A DNA stretch of 55,696 nucleotides from the NCBI RefSeq assembly GCF_002104995.1, contig NW_024468300.1, positions 1 through 55,696 of the forward strand, written 5' to 3'. This document shows positions 10,994 to 21,556 of this stretch, piece after piece (position 1 is the first letter of the stretch; every line of letters begins with the position of its first letter). The position numbers and the translations under genes are program-made. The notes under the pieces were generated by a model, which saw only the letters and a program-made list of their open reading frames with translations, was not told the origin of the DNA and did no database searches. Source of the DNA: Linderina pennispora. Taxonomy: Eukaryota; Kickxellomycota; Kickxellomycetes; Kickxellales; Kickxellaceae.

Positions 10994-11138
10994 CTATGAT
11001 ATAATATGATTTGAGATGAGAGGAGATGATTCCAACAATTATATAGCTATTCATAAAACAATCGTAGAACGTAGAACATAGAACATAGAACATAGAACAT
11101 AGAGCATAGAATATAAAACATAGCATATTGGTACTTAC
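10994..11138 (-). other. Intron 1 of the Helitron Rep gene, with heptamer repeat
   Basis: GTAAGT donor and ATAG acceptor in a 145-bp intron. It contains about four perfect tandem copies of a 7-bp unit (ATAGAAC on the plus strand, about 11075-11105) flanked by degenerate ones. Splicing gives the conserved Helitron motif GGV..FRVRGQ.YHRIG. Confidence 0.75.
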
Positions 11139-11739
11139 CACCATGATGCCTGCTAACTTCGCCATTAACTACTCCACCTGTTGAGGTAAAGGAGAGTACC
11201 GAGTTATACATTCGGATATTTCGCTGGAATTGCCGCGCTTCAGTGTTAGTGCCAGTCAATAGTCGAAGTAGTATTCCTGGTGGCGGTTGCAGAGCTGGAA
11301 GCACTACAGCTCCACGTGCACAGCAGATCTGAAAAATTGGACGTGTCATAGAGGACTGCTGGATTCGTTCGGCAGTCCATAGCAAGGCACTACAACTGGT
11401 GCACTGCACATCCATTCTTCCAAGTCGGAGAGGTAACGTGTGTGCACCAGATACCTGCAATGCAAGCGGCAGATGTGCACCTGATGCAGTACGCTGAATC
11501 TGTCGTTGAGAAGCACGCTGAGCCTGTCGCTGAGAAGAACGCTGTCTGTTAGCAGCATTGCGGCTCTCATTGCTCTGCATTGCCCGTCGTCTCCGACTTC
11601 GTAATCTTTCCTGTTCAAGTTCATGGGAGCGGTCCCCCTGAGCACTCAAAGCCCTCTGACGTTGGCGTCGTGCACGATCAGCAATCCGGCGACGATCAGA
11701 AACCGAGGCATTATTCGTACTATTAGAATAGAATACCAT

Positions 11740-12030
11740 CGTTTTTGCTTTTAAATGAAGGAATAAATGAGGAGTATATATATAAGTATATATCTCAGTA
11801 AAACAAAGTCACAGTAAACCACAAAAATATGTAGAGAGAGAGAGAGAGAGAGAGAGAGTATGTGTTTTTACAAAAAGAAAGTTTATATACATAAGGTTTT
11901 CTTGTCGTTGTCATGACACTTGACAGGTATAGTAAGGTATTGTATGATTGTTTAACAGGTCACACATGCATATTTAACAAAACACGTGCATATACACCCA
12001 TTGTTAAACTATAAAAATTTGTTTTTTTTT
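11740..12030. other. 5' leader of Helitron A with GA microsatellite
   Basis: AT-rich, no ORF. An (AG)n run lies at about 11832-11858. Presumably the promoter of the Rep-helicase gene. Confidence 0.5.
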
Positions 12031-12101
12031 AACCAATTAAATAATTTCTAGCGGACGGTCGGACACTTTTTGGACTATAAAATCTTATATATAGGTAAAG
12101 A
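12031..12101 (-). repeat. Helitron 5'-end repeat, copy 2
   Basis: 71 bp, 70 identical to 1449-1519. Its outermost base pair (12101, TC on the minus strand) is preceded by host A at 12102, as expected for Helitron insertion between A and T. Confidence 0.9.
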
Positions 12102-12170
12102 TGGTACTAACGGATATTTCTATTTTTGTGCATGGCTGGGCGTGGCGGGCGATTGGACAGCATGATGCTT

Positions 12171-13327
12171 TCAGTAAGGCTTGACTGTCAGCACCACATC
12201 CCGCGTCCACCCAAACACAAAGAACACCGCCGCCGACGCCGGGGCTGCCTTGACCAGCGCCGGCGTCAGCCCACGGAACAGCGCCAGCACGCCCTCGGTC
12301 CGGGCAATGCTGACCAGCGCATGCGTCATCCCTGTATACTCTGGCAGCGCGCTCTTTGTGAACTGCTGCGTGCCCTGCACCTGCAGGCGCTTGCGCACGA
12401 GGTCTAGCGGATATACAAACGTTTTGCTGATAACCGCCGCAGTGCCGCCCAAGACCGCGTCCTGCATTGCGTCCAGGCCCTGTAGCACCGGCGACGACGA
12501 CACCAAGACGCTACGCCTTAGGTACCGATACCCGGTCGCCAGCATGTCGTAGCTGGTAAACACCGCACCCATGTACGGCATGATCTGCAGGCACGCCGGC
12601 CACAGCCCGCGGTAGAACCCACGCACTCCTTCCTCTGCGTGGATCTTGCGCACCGCCCCCAGAATCGACGTGTATATGCGGTGATCCATGCTCTGCGCGA
12701 CGAACCGCGTACGTAGCAGATCAAACGGATATGTCATCGTTGTGGCAATGCCTGCCGCCAGCGCCCCGCCCACAAACGACCGGGCCTTTTTGGGAACAAT
12801 CTAAACATGTAAACAGGATAAATGAGAAGCCATGCTGTCGCAATACAACCCCCACCCAACTACAGCCGCCAGCTCGCCAGTACCAGGCTAGGCTACCATG
12901 CATTCACACTTACGTTTGTCTGCGCCATCGCCCTCTCGACTGCCCCAAATACAAGAAACTGAGCTGCACCATACGACAGGTACAGATACTCTGCCGACAG
13001 GTTGCCTTTGAAGAACCCGCGCACGCCCTCCCGCTGCATAATCTGCTTTGCACACTCGACCACCCCGTCTGCCTTCAGGATCCCAAACGACCGACGCCTG
13101 GTCTCCAGCTGCAGCGTGATCTTTATCACATCAAACGGCGCTATCAGTGCCCGTGAAATCAGCCCTGCCGTGGCCCCGCAGAACGCGCTTTCCAGGGACG
13201 TCAGTTGCCGGGTAGCTGTGCGCGATGTGAGCAGCGCGCTGCTCTGCGGCATGTCGGGTTTGGCCGGTGCATCGAGCGTGCGGGCGGATGTGTCGGTCTT
13301 GCAGGGGAGTGATTGTCGTGAAGCCAT
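12171..13327 (-). CDS. TPC1: Mitochondrial thiamine pyrophosphate carrier
   Basis: Inner-membrane carrier (SLC25 family, SLC25A19/Tpc1 type) that imports thiamine pyrophosphate into the matrix. Two exons, 13327-12914 and 12800-12171, with a 113-bp GTAAGT...TTAG intron; 347 aa. Three mitochondrial-carrier repeats are visible with signatures PFDVIKI, YPFDLLRTRF and YPLDLVRKRLQ, giving six predicted membrane helices. PFDVIKI in the first repeat and YPFDLLRTRF in the second are typical of the TPC subgroup. The ATG at 13327 (MASRQS) was preferred; an in-frame ATG at 13354 would add nine residues. Its product feeds TPP-dependent enzymes such as the DHTKD1-type dehydrogenases at the right end of the window. 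Confidence 0.88.
12801..12913 (-). other. Intron of TPC1
   Basis: 113 bp, donor GTAAGT, acceptor TTTAG. Splicing joins AMAQTN to IVPKKARSF in phase 0, restoring the carrier domain. Confidence 0.85.
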
Positions 13328-13767
13328 TTTGTGTGCAGGGTTCTGTTTTTGCAATGAAAAGAATGGAAATTTACAGTAAGAGGTAAATGTAGAGGTGGGA
13401 GAGAAAAACGGAAGCGTGCGAGAAAATTTCCCGCTTTTGAACCCGAAGTCACAAAAAAATGCGCATGTGCCACACTGATCTACTAAGCTTTGCCCACTGA
13501 TGCGCTGATATTACTGACCTCCCCCAAGAAGTGCTGGCCATGCTGAGTATCTCTGGCCTGGTATTGGGCCGCTTAGACTGTGGTGGCTTTTACCTGTAGC
13601 GTCTGCCTGTCAGATCAGGGCGAGGTTGGTGTGCTTTCCCACGAAGACTGCACATCATGGTCTTCCTGAAGGGCAATAAAGTGGTGGCATGCTGCGGAAA
13701 TATTCAAAACTAGGTAGATGATGGATTCTGGCCAGGCACTAAGGGCACAGACCTTACAGCCTGAAAA
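13328..13767. other. Intergenic, TPC1 promoter side
   Basis: No credible ORF. Contains the TPC1 5' flank and the 3' flank of the first GST gene. Confidence 0.4.
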
Positions 13768-14436
13768 CTACCACATATATGTCGCTTTCCTGACATCCTG
13801 GGCAAGGTATCTCTCGAGCGCAGGCTCAGCCTCGACGGCAGCAACAACCTTGGCAAACTCGGGCACCTTTTCTGGCTCAAAGTAGCTGGAGAAGCCGTCG
13901 TTCTTGACCTTCGACTGGGACCTGATAAACTTGAGGAACGCATACAGAGCAATGTCAACGTATAAGATCGAGTCACCGATATAGTGGCCGTTGTTTCCGT
14001 TCGCTTGCAGCGCCTTGGTGTGGAACTTGATCAAGTAGCCCGCTAGCTCGCCGAACTTCTTCTTCAGATTGTCTTTGAAGTCACCATCCGAAAAATGGTA
14101 GTCAAGAGCTGCGTTCTGGAGGTCAACGAACTGGTCACGCAGCTGCTCTTGCCGTGCCGATGCCTGCAGCTCAGTCGGAAGGAGTCCGTACTTGTGCGCA
14201 AGGTACCTCTCGATGACCATCGACTCAGTGAGCTCAAACACAACCTCGCCGTCGCTGTTCTTCTCGAGCAGGACAGGTAGGCGGCCAAGCGGCTGGTCAG
14301 CCTTTGCCACTAGCCACTCGGGATGTTCCTCGGTCCACTCGACCCCCTTCACAGTAAGCAGCAGCCGAATGGTCTCGCTGATACCCTGCAGGTCAAAGTA
14401 GCGGAGGGTATAGGACAGCGAGTCTTGAGTAGACAT
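13768..14436 (-). CDS. Glutathione S-transferase, tandem copy 1
   Basis: Cytosolic-type GST, 222 aa from the ATG at 14436 (MSTQDSLSYTLRYF). An N-terminal thioredoxin fold carries YTLRYFDLQGISETIR (tyrosine as candidate catalytic residue, sigma/pi-like), LGRLPVLLE (cis-proline) and ELTESMVIERYLA (glutathione-binding E-S pair). A helical C-terminal domain follows with YVDIALYAF. The longer ORF from 14550 is rejected because a TATTTAAA box lies inside it at 14530-14537, 94 bp before the chosen start. It is paralogous to the gene at 14928-15593; together they form a head-to-tail pair for conjugating electrophiles. Confidence 0.85.
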   Translation of the reverse strand: MSTQDSLSYTLRYFDLQGISETIRLLLTVKGVEWTEEHPEWLVAKADQPLGRLPVLLEKNSDGEVVFELTESMVIERYLAHKYGLLPTELQASARQEQLRDQFVDLQNAALDYHFSDGDFKDNLKKKFGELAGYLIKFHTKALQANGNNGHYIGDSILYVDIALYAFLKFIRSQSKVKNDGFSSYFEPEKVPEFAKVVAAVEAEPALERYLAQDVRKATYMW

Positions 14437-14927
14437 GGCGACTTGAATGGGCTTGGTAAAACGGGGCTGTAGTTTGTTCAGTTGCAGAAGAGAGCCCTGA
14501 GTGAGACACAGCCAGGCTGAATGGCTTGCTTTAAATAGCTGATTCCCCATGCTTTACCCTTTATTTTGCTCGTATGCACCCATCCCATCTCCAAGGTTAA
14601 CAAGACTGACTGAAAAAGAGGAGGGTCCGGTCAGCCTGAAGCCTGATTTTATCTGGTTAGATTGTTGGCATGGTGATACGGGAGTGGATTTGCACTCTAA
14701 TGCCAACACCCCTGTTATCTACGCAAGCAAGAGCGTGCCTACTGCGGTATTAGCTCTGAACGCAGCACTGCCACGCCTGAAATAAGCCCTGTTGTGATTG
14801 TTGAGTGCATTAGAGCGACGGATCGGCTCGGGTTTGGGGGTGCAGTGCCATACGTTGGACACCTAATACTGCGCAGCATATTCCAGCAAAGCCAAGGTCT
14901 TATTGTCAAACGTGTAAACAGAACAAG
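14437..14927. other. Spacer between the two GST genes
   Basis: Holds the copy-1 promoter (TATA-like box at 14530) and the copy-2 3' end. No further gene seen. Confidence 0.4.
14530..14537 (-). promoter_or_regulatory. TATA-like box of GST copy 1
   Basis: TATTTAAA on the minus strand, 94 bp upstream of the ATG at 14436. It supports the shorter start. Confidence 0.5.
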
Positions 14928-15593
14928 CTAGCTCTTTCCAATCTTCTCCTGTATCTCAAAATAGCTCTGCAGAGCCGGGTCCGCTTCAACAACTGCCACA
15001 AGCTTCTTGAACTCGGGTGCCGCCTCCGAATCAAAGTGGGCAGCAATCTCAGCCGACTCCTCTTTCGCCGATTCAGCACGGATGTGTCTGATGAACGCAT
15101 AAAGCGCAAGATCAGGGTATGTGGTCTTGTCGCCGAAAAGATGGCCATTGCTGCCGTTGTCACGCAGCGCCTTGCCGTGGACCTGACCCAAGTTTTCGAG
15201 AATCTCGGTACACCTGCGCACCACAATATGCGCAGACTTTCCACCAGCGTGCATCGCATAGCTCATAGCGACCATGGCATCATAGAGTTGGTCTCGCAGC
15301 TGCTCCTGGCGAGCAGCGAGCTCGGGATCGGACGGGATTAGGCTGTGCTTGCGCAAGAGGTAGCGCTCGATGACAAGCGACTCAGAAAGAGTGAATAGCA
15401 CTTGTCCGCCTGAATCCTTCTCGACAAGAACGGGCAAGTGCCCGAACGGCTGCTCACCCTTCTTCTCTGGCCACTTGGGGTGCTCTTCAGTCCATTGAGC
15501 ACCGATAGAGCACAGCAGAAGACGGATGGTCTCGGCGAGCCCAGGAAAGTTGAAGTAGCGCAGGTTGTAGCTGGTAGAGACTATGCTTGCCAT
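14928..15593 (-). CDS. Glutathione S-transferase, tandem copy 2
   Basis: 221 aa, starting MASIVSTSYNLRYF. Same architecture as the adjacent copy: YNLRYFNFPGLAETIR with the candidate tyrosine, FGHLPVLVE, TLSESLVIERYLL, and a C-terminal helical domain with YPDLALYAF. The two share blocks such as WTEEHP, ARQEQLRDQ and NGH..GD but have diverged, so the duplication is not recent. A TATATAAA box lies 76 bp upstream. Confidence 0.86.
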   Translation of the reverse strand: MASIVSTSYNLRYFNFPGLAETIRLLLCSIGAQWTEEHPKWPEKKGEQPFGHLPVLVEKDSGGQVLFTLSESLVIERYLLRKHSLIPSDPELAARQEQLRDQLYDAMVAMSYAMHAGGKSAHIVVRRCTEILENLGQVHGKALRDNGSNGHLFGDKTTYPDLALYAFIRHIRAESAKEESAEIAAHFDSEAAPEFKKLVAVVEADPALQSYFEIQEKIGKS

Positions 15594-15668
15594 GGTATGT
15601 GTTGTTTCGAAAGATATGCTGATGCTCTTGCTGATGATATATGGAACTGAAGGAACGGGCGGTGCGCG

Positions 15669-15676
15669 TTTATATA
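15669..15676 (-). promoter_or_regulatory. TATA box of GST copy 2
   Basis: TATATAAA on the minus strand, 76 bp upstream of the ATG at 15593. A plain TATA box fits a stress-inducible gene. Confidence 0.6.
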
Positions 15677-16590
15677 GATCTAGGGTTCTGCCACGTTCTG
15701 CTAGCCTGTATCTCCCAGAAACTGCTACGCAAGCAGTTTTCTTTCTTAGTGATCTGCATATACCAACAAAGCTATGAAGCGTGCAAATATGTACGCAATA
15801 ATTGGCTTGGCATGGCTTGATACAACGTCAAGTCGTCCTACTCAAGTAGGTGCATGAACGGCGATGCACACCAAACCTGTCATAAAACTTCCACATTTCT
15901 CTGATCGATTTGCTATCGCTGGCTTGCGTTGGTTTCCAGATAATTCCGCTCTGTGCTGTAGCTTATGAGAGCAAGAAATGTGGGAGATGAACGTTACAGC
16001 GCTGACACCATACCAGGCATACGCAAAGCATGCTGCCGTGCACGCCACTTGCATGTAGTAATTATTGCTATGTAAGTCAGCGGCAGTTCTTGTTTGAGAG
16101 CAACTGAATGGCTGTCGCGATATAAGTACCACGGTGCATGGTGCTGCTACATCTCTCCACCCATGCTCTAGGTTCACTCATCCTCATAATACTGGAGGCT
16201 AGCCCGTGGATACCAGCCAGCTGGTAAACGTGCCCGATCTGCGTCCACTTTCCTCAAATTTATTCCGGCGCCCTGTCTCGGCTAGCTCATGACAGCGCAC
16301 AACATCTGTATATTCAATTCAAAGCAGATGCCAGTGGCTGCTCAGTATACTTTATCGATTTACAACAGTGCTTGCCCTTTTTGTTACATTTGACATGGCC
16401 ATATCCCCATCCCATTGCTAATGCTCCAGGCTAGCAGCTGGCCTCTTGATTTGTTTGACTTTCGGTTAGGAGATCTGCCGTCCTTTTTCCCACTCGCCCA
16501 TTGGAACAAAATCAAAACATCGACAGCTCCACCTTGCGCGACCTTTTCCTTTAGTCCTGTATATTTTCCCACTGCTATTACTTTGCAACT
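15677..16590. other. Intergenic between divergent GST copy 2 and an F-box gene
   Basis: About 0.9 kb shared upstream region. The ORFs here lack protein-like composition. Nothing further recognised. Confidence 0.4.
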
Positions 16591-18261
16591 ATGCACAAGG
16601 TGTTGACAGCTCCGTTGATTATAGAGGGGATCTTTGGCTACCTATTCAGCGACGCGCTTGGTCTGCAGGCAGAACGCGGTGACTCCACATCGCTGAAGGT
16701 AAAGTTCAAGCTGGCAGGCGTCTGCCGCTTGTGGCGGGAGGTGCTTGGCCATCGTATCTTCGACCAGCTCTGCTTCCGCATTGGACACCGTAGGGCCCAA
16801 GAATCCAACAACAGCGGATCTATGACCAAGACCATAGTGGCCGGCAATCGATATGTCTACCGGACAAATATGGATATGGTTTTGCCGTCGGTTCCTCTGC
16901 GCCAACTCGTCCTCCATATCGGCAAGGGAGATGTAGTCACAGAAGAGATGGTCGAGTTTCTCACTCAGAGCGTATTTGCTGGGCATAGCTGGCCGTCTGT
17001 CCAGGCCGTATCGATTGCCATTGGTACGGATTTTGGACTCGACACCATTAACAGCACAAGGTTTCGCCAGTTGGAGCATGTTGTGCGCGCTATCATCAAA
17101 TGTGCACCCAACACTATCGACTTTGCTATTGTATCTGCCAACATTGCCGGCCCGCCAATTGACTTAATGGCGGCACTGGGCGGCAGTGCAGAAGGCATAG
17201 CATCGCTGAATCTACAATATTGTGACACAACAGACTATTCGCGGCTAGTCCTGCCAGCACTGACGGCTCTGTCTATTACCACTATGCATGCAAACAACGT
17301 GCGCTCAGTTCCGGTCTTCAATCCCGAGGTTGTCCGGTGCCTCGAGTTTGCCGCTGTTTATTCCGATTCGCTGCTCCATGCGTTTGTCAGAGGAGCGAGA
17401 GGTCAGACTGTGACGTTCCCGCAGCTTGAGAAACTGTATATAACCTTCACCCCAGACATTAGTGGGCTAGATCCCGAGGGCAGGTGGAGCGAGTACCAGT
17501 TTGAGTTCCCGAAGCTGCGCAATCTTTATATCGACCCCAAGAATACGCCCCACTGTGCGGTGTCAGAGGTGTTTTCGCATGCGCCGCTTCTTGAAACACT
17601 CAGTGTATACGGCAACCAGCAGGCTATGGTTGGCTGGGACCTGTCACGGTATCCAATGCTGCATACAGTCAACATCCGCAGCGACAGTCTTTCACGGCCA
17701 CTCAGCATGGCGGATATGCACAAGTACTTGCTTGGGCCAACATCATCTATCCGCATGCTCTCGGTCGCCACAACCAGCCCCCTGGATTTCGAGTCTGTTC
17801 AGTTCGGATGCATGTTCCTCTGCACGCTCGAACTAGACTTCATCGTGTCTCGTGCGGTATTTGAGCATGTTCTGCCGCAGCTCCTGTACCTGAAGCGGAT
17901 GAAAGTATATTACAAAATCACGGCCTGGGACAGCAGTGCAGATGATGGCAGCAACAGCAGAATGTTGGAGGCTGTACGCAGTGCTGTATCTACTTGCCCA
18001 GCTGAGCCGCTCAGTACCTCGCTCCAGCAGCTGACTGTCTGTGATGCGTATCATTTGTATGGCAGGTCGACCACCACGAATGCATCGTATGGGCCAGGTG
18101 CAGCACAGGTTATTGGCATTGCAGCGAGGATTCCATCGCTTATGCGGATAAAGTTTGTGTGGAGCACTGCATCCGACAGGATGCCCCTCGCCGATATCTT
18201 TGCAGATGAGAGGGTTCAAGGAGCAGCCAGGCATTTCGCTGATATTGCCGCTTTTGACTGA
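16591..18261 (+). CDS. F-box/leucine-rich-repeat-like protein
   Basis: 556 aa, intronless. The N-terminus has an F-box-like helix pattern (PLIIEGIFGYLF ... LAGVCRLWREVLGHRIFDQLCFRI). The rest is irregular leucine-rich material with repeated 'L..L.+....L' segments. Large, poorly conserved families of this shape are common in Kickxellales; by analogy the protein would be an SCF ubiquitin-ligase adaptor, but no function is shown. It resembles the genes at 29839-31133 and 32613-34361 in layout. Confidence 0.7.
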   Translation: MHKVLTAPLIIEGIFGYLFSDALGLQAERGDSTSLKVKFKLAGVCRLWREVLGHRIFDQLCFRIGHRRAQESNNSGSMTKTIVAGNRYVYRTNMDMVLPSVPLRQLVLHIGKGDVVTEEMVEFLTQSVFAGHSWPSVQAVSIAIGTDFGLDTINSTRFRQLEHVVRAIIKCAPNTIDFAIVSANIAGPPIDLMAALGGSAEGIASLNLQYCDTTDYSRLVLPALTALSITTMHANNVRSVPVFNPEVVRCLEFAAVYSDSLLHAFVRGARGQTVTFPQLEKLYITFTPDISGLDPEGRWSEYQFEFPKLRNLYIDPKNTPHCAVSEVFSHAPLLETLSVYGNQQAMVGWDLSRYPMLHTVNIRSDSLSRPLSMADMHKYLLGPTSSIRMLSVATTSPLDFESVQFGCMFLCTLELDFIVSRAVFEHVLPQLLYLKRMKVYYKITAWDSSADDGSNSRMLEAVRSAVSTCPAEPLSTSLQQLTVCDAYHLYGRSTTTNASYGPGAAQVIGIAARIPSLMRIKFVWSTASDRMPLADIFADERVQGAARHFADIAAFD

Positions 18262-18610
18262 CCAGGGGTAGATGCAAAGCAGAATATATCCGTGTATGTC
18301 TGTAGTGACGGGGAGGCGAACAGGATTTGGAAGGCACTGGCAATTGGACTATGAGCCGCAGCACTAGCGGGCATTCACAAGTTGGGTCGTCTGAGTGCTG
18401 GTTGTTTCTTAGTGAGAGAGCAAAAAACGGTGACTCACAACCAGAGATCCACGTTTCTGTTAGAATCAACCGAGGCTTTTTTTGCTGTGTTCGCTTTGCG
18501 AGGCGGGAGCAGAGAATGCGTGATATAGAGCAGGCTCCAGAGCGCATACCCGACCAGTCTCTTATCTCTACAAAAAACTATATCCATTCCATTTTTCCAT
18601 ACTTGCAAGA
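18262..18610. other. Intergenic, HIS4 promoter region
   Basis: Contains the F-box 3' flank and the HIS4 upstream region. No gene seen. Confidence 0.4.
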
Positions 18611-21127
18611 ATGCTGGTACCAAAGATCACTTTAGGTTCAAGCGATGAGCTCATTAGAGCGGCTGGGGTTTTGCCTTGGACTCTGTATACGGACGCACAG
18701 CAGGCATTGGGGCAGGTGTCGGGCTGGTCGGCGGTGATGGCGCCGGCCACCGAAGCGTCGGTGCATGATCTTCTGAACAGCGGGGTATCGGCAGCCATCG
18801 TCGACTCAGCAAGCGCAATCCCGTCCGATATCGACGTATCACGTATTGCGCTGCAGTTCCCGGTGGGTTCACTGCCGCAGGTGAGTGACATTGCACGCGC
18901 AGGAGCACTGCTGGTGACACTCTCTGCAGCACAGATCGAGCAGGCAGAGCTGGTGCAGGTCAGTGCAGCGGCCAGCAAGCATCTGCTGGGGAGTTCCGGG
19001 CCGGTGCGGGTTCTGGTGGAAAAGCATTGATGCGTGGACACTGGACTTGATTGCGGCGGTGCGGCGGCGGGCGGCTCGGCGGTGGTGCCGGTAGAGCAGC
19101 TTGCTGAGCTGGGGCTGGCAAAGGCAGTGATTGCCGGAGCTGGGGTGGTGTCGGATCGCAGCGACGGGCTGCTGACGACGGTGGTGGTTGATGAGCAGCG
19201 CGTGTGCCTGGGCGTGGTGTACTCGAATGCGGAGAGCCTGGCGGCGGCGCTGTCGACGGGCGCAGGCGTGTACTGGTCGCGCAAGCGCGGGCTGTGCACA
19301 AGGGCGCATCATCGGGGGCGACGCAGGCGCTGGTGGGCGTGTCAGTTGACTGCGACAGCGACGCGCTGTGCTTCACGGTGCAGCAGCACGGCGCCGGGTT
19401 CTGCCACCACAACACACGCACGTGCTTTGGCCCGGCCTCGGGGCTGAGCCAGCTGGCGGCGGTAGTGGAGGAGCGCAAGCGGAATGCACCGGCGGGCTCG
19501 TATACGCAGCGGCTGTTCAACGACGCCGGTCTGCTAAAGGCCAAGATCCTGGAGGAGGCGAGTGAGCTGGGAGAGGCCCAGAGCCGCGACGACGTGGCAT
19601 TTGAGGCAGCGGATCTGCTGTATTTCGCCATGGTCAAGTGCGCGGCCCACGGCGTGTCGCTGGCTGACGTTGAGCGCAGCCTGGACCTGAAGCACCGCAA
19701 GGTCGCCAGGCGACCGGGCAACGCCAAGCCGCAGTGGGCTAAGGCTGCGGGAGCTGACGGGCCGAAGGAGGTGGTGCGCACGTCGATTCTGAGCTCGGGC
19801 ATCCGCACAGCGCAGCCCGGCGAGCCGATCCGCATGCGCGTGTATGGCGCTGGCGAGCTGAGCACGGCGGAATACGACGCGTTGCTGCAGCGGCCGATCA
19901 TCGACTCGGAGGAGATCATGGGGCGGGTGCGGCCAATCGTCGATGCAGTGCGGGCCAACGGTGACGCAGCAGTCCGTGAGTTCACCGAAAAGTTCGATCG
20001 CGTCAAGCTGGACGCGGTGGTGGAGCGCGCGCCGTTCGCGGTGCCCGACCTGCCGGCAAAGGTGCGTGCGGCCATTGACCAGGCGTACGAGAACGTGCGT
20101 GTGTTCCACGCAGCACAGCTGGGCGGCGACACGCACGTCGAGACGATGCCGGGCATCACATGCTCGCGCTTCAGCCGCGCCATCGAGCGCGTCGGGCTGT
20201 ATGTGCCCGGCGGCTCGGCGGTTCTGCCGTCGTCGGCGCTGATGCTGGGCGTTCCGGCGCAGGTGGCCGGGTGCCGCGAGATCGTCCTGGCGACGCCGCC
20301 GCGTGCCGACGGTACAATTGTGCCCGAGGTTCTGTATGTGGCGCACAAGGTCGGGGCGACGGCGATTGTGAAGGCGGGTGGAGCGCAGGCAATTGCAGCG
20401 CTAGCGTATGGCACGGCGACAGTGCCCAAGGTCGACAAGATCTGCGGGCCCGGTAACCAATACGTGACCGCAGCCAAGATGCTGGCGCAGAACGACACGG
20501 CGGCGATGGTGGCCCATTGATATGCCGGCAGGCCCGTCCGAGGTACTGGTGGTGGCCGATGCGACCAGCAACCCGGCGTATGTGGCCAGCGATCTGCTGT
20601 CTCAGGCCGAGCACGGACCCGACAGCCAGGTCGTGCTGCTGGCCGTCGATCTGACCGACGCGCAGCTGGCGGCCATTGAGCAGCAGGTGCATGAGCAGGC
20701 CGTGCGCCTGCCGCGCGTGGCCATTGTGCGCCAGTCCATTCCCAAGAGCTTCTGCCTGCGCGTCGCGTCGCTGGCCCAGGCCATGGACTTCTCCAACGCG
20801 TACGGTCCCGAGCACCTGATTCTGCACAACGACAATGCCCGCGCCTGCCTGCCCGACGTCGTCAATGCCGGCTCGGTGTTTGTCGGCCCGTACTCGCCCG
20901 AGTCGTGCGGCGACTATGCCTCCGGCACCAACCACACCCTGCCCACCTACGGGTTCTCCAAGATGTACTCGGGCGTCAACACCGCCACCTTCCTGAAGCA
21001 CATCACCGCCCAGGAGCTGACCAAGGAGGGCCTGGCCAACATCGGCGAGACCGTCATGACGCTGGCCGAGGTTGAGGAGCTGGAGGCCCACCGGAATGCG
21101 GTGGCCATCCGTCTGAAGGACCTGTAG
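18611..21127 (+). CDS. HIS4: HIS4: phosphoribosyl-AMP cyclohydrolase / phosphoribosyl-ATP pyrophosphatase / histidinol dehydrogenase
   Basis: Trifunctional histidine-biosynthesis enzyme (steps 2, 3, 9 and 10), about 838 codons against 799 aa in yeast. N-terminal region, then the cyclohydrolase (SDRSDGLLTTVVVDE, DCDSDALCFTV, GFCHHNT), the pyrophosphatase (SYTQRLFNDAGLLKAKILEEASEL, EAADLLYF) and the dehydrogenase (VPGGSAVLPSS, GPGNQYVTAAKM, IDMPAGPSEVLVV, GTNHTLPTYGF). The frame is broken about four times by single bases: a stop at 19028-19030 with return to the old frame near 19070; a missing G near 19296 (between SRKRGL and HKGASSG); and an extra C in CCC at 20513-20515 (MVA then IDMPAG). Conservation on both sides of every break points to sequence error rather than decay. 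Confidence 0.92.
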
Positions 21128-21556
21128 GATGTCAAAAATAAATTCCAACGAGATCGTCCCCTCCCCCTTGCTATCTGTGGCATCGTCTCAAATGCCGGGT
21201 GTGTCCCAGACCAAGGGAACCGGCCTTTTTTCAATATACCCGCTGTGTCAGAACCTTAACCCCGTGTTTTTTTGCTCCCCTGAATGCGGTCTGGACTTTT
21301 TTCCCCTGCGATCGCAGGCATGGCTTTGTGGCAAATTCAGGCTGGGGCATGTTCCACCGCTTATTGGACGCACTCCTCCTGTGCTCAGCCGATTTTCCGA
21401 TCCCTGCGAGGCTTCGGCCCTAGGGTATGACTTAAGCACACTCTCTAGAATGGAACTGGGCCGGCAAGAAAAAACCGCAACCCTTCTCTACTCCACACGT
21501 AATTATTTTTCCCACCCCACTCTTGCTTTTTTCCTGCCACCTATTTATTATCATCC
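21128..21556. other. Intergenic, upstream of the UPF0662 gene
   Basis: Pyrimidine-rich and short of ORFs. Ends in the leader TTTATTATCATCC before the ATG at 21557. Confidence 0.4.

Larger units (their letters stand above)
1759..11739 (-). pseudogene. Helitron Rep-helicase gene, split by Copia and frameshifted
   Basis: Encodes an HUH replication initiator fused to a PIF1-like SF1 helicase. Segments on the minus strand: 11739-11139, intron 10994-11138, 10993-10196, intron 10036-10195, then 10035 into the Copia insertion, resuming at 4904/4899. Splicing restores GGVSNFRVRGQMYHRIGS across intron 1 and EMYQG-LQDA across intron 2. Across Copia the reading runs LGRRVI then LPSSYTAGPRHMYQ. Rep motifs: KRGLPYAHILL (usually GLPHxH, so the first histidine is tyrosine here) and KYLFKYVYKGHD with the tyrosines. 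Helicase: LDGPGGSGKT (Walker A) and IIWDEAPMM (motif II). Near 2262-2270 and again near 2190 the frame shifts, separating EFLNSLDVGG and then the final part with GLCNGTRLI and TINKAQGQT. A non-functional relic unless the two shifts are sequence errors. Confidence 0.85.
1520..12101 (-). mobile_element. Helitron A, autonomous Rep/helicase rolling-circle transposon (degenerate)
   Basis: Read on the minus strand, the element starts with TC at 12101, preceded by host A. It ends with CTAG at 1523-1520 (fits CTRR), followed by T. A 6-bp hairpin with a 3-nt loop (1533-1547) lies 9 nt before the CTAG. These are the textbook Helitron signatures: A/T insertion site, 5' TC, 3' hairpin plus CTRR, no target duplication. 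Inside is a spliced Rep-helicase gene, interrupted by a Copia retrotransposon (4905-9965). Without that insertion and its duplicated target the element is about 5.5 kb. Two frameshifts in the helicase and loss of a HUH histidine suggest it can no longer move by itself. It sits 70 bp past the TPC1 stop codon. Confidence 0.88.

Noticed and set aside
10100-11130. Tandem repeats as a CRISPR-like array
   Set aside because: They are simple (AAC)n, (AG)n and 7-bp microsatellites without spacers, located in introns and the leader of a Helitron gene.
1449-12101. The 71-bp direct repeats as LTRs of one large element
   Set aside because: They lack TG...CA ends, there is no target duplication around them, and the genes inside are Rep/helicase. 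The 3' CTAG with hairpin and the A/T flanks fit Helitron ends instead.
18960-20498. Long antisense ORFs over HIS4 and over ARS2, GST and SLH1 genes
   Set aside because: They are shadows of GC-rich coding sequence, with low-complexity Ala/Arg/His translations and no family motifs.
18611-21127. HIS4 as a pseudogene
   Set aside because: All domains and catalytic motifs are conserved right up to each single-base break, as in other housekeeping genes here; sequencing indels are the simpler explanation.
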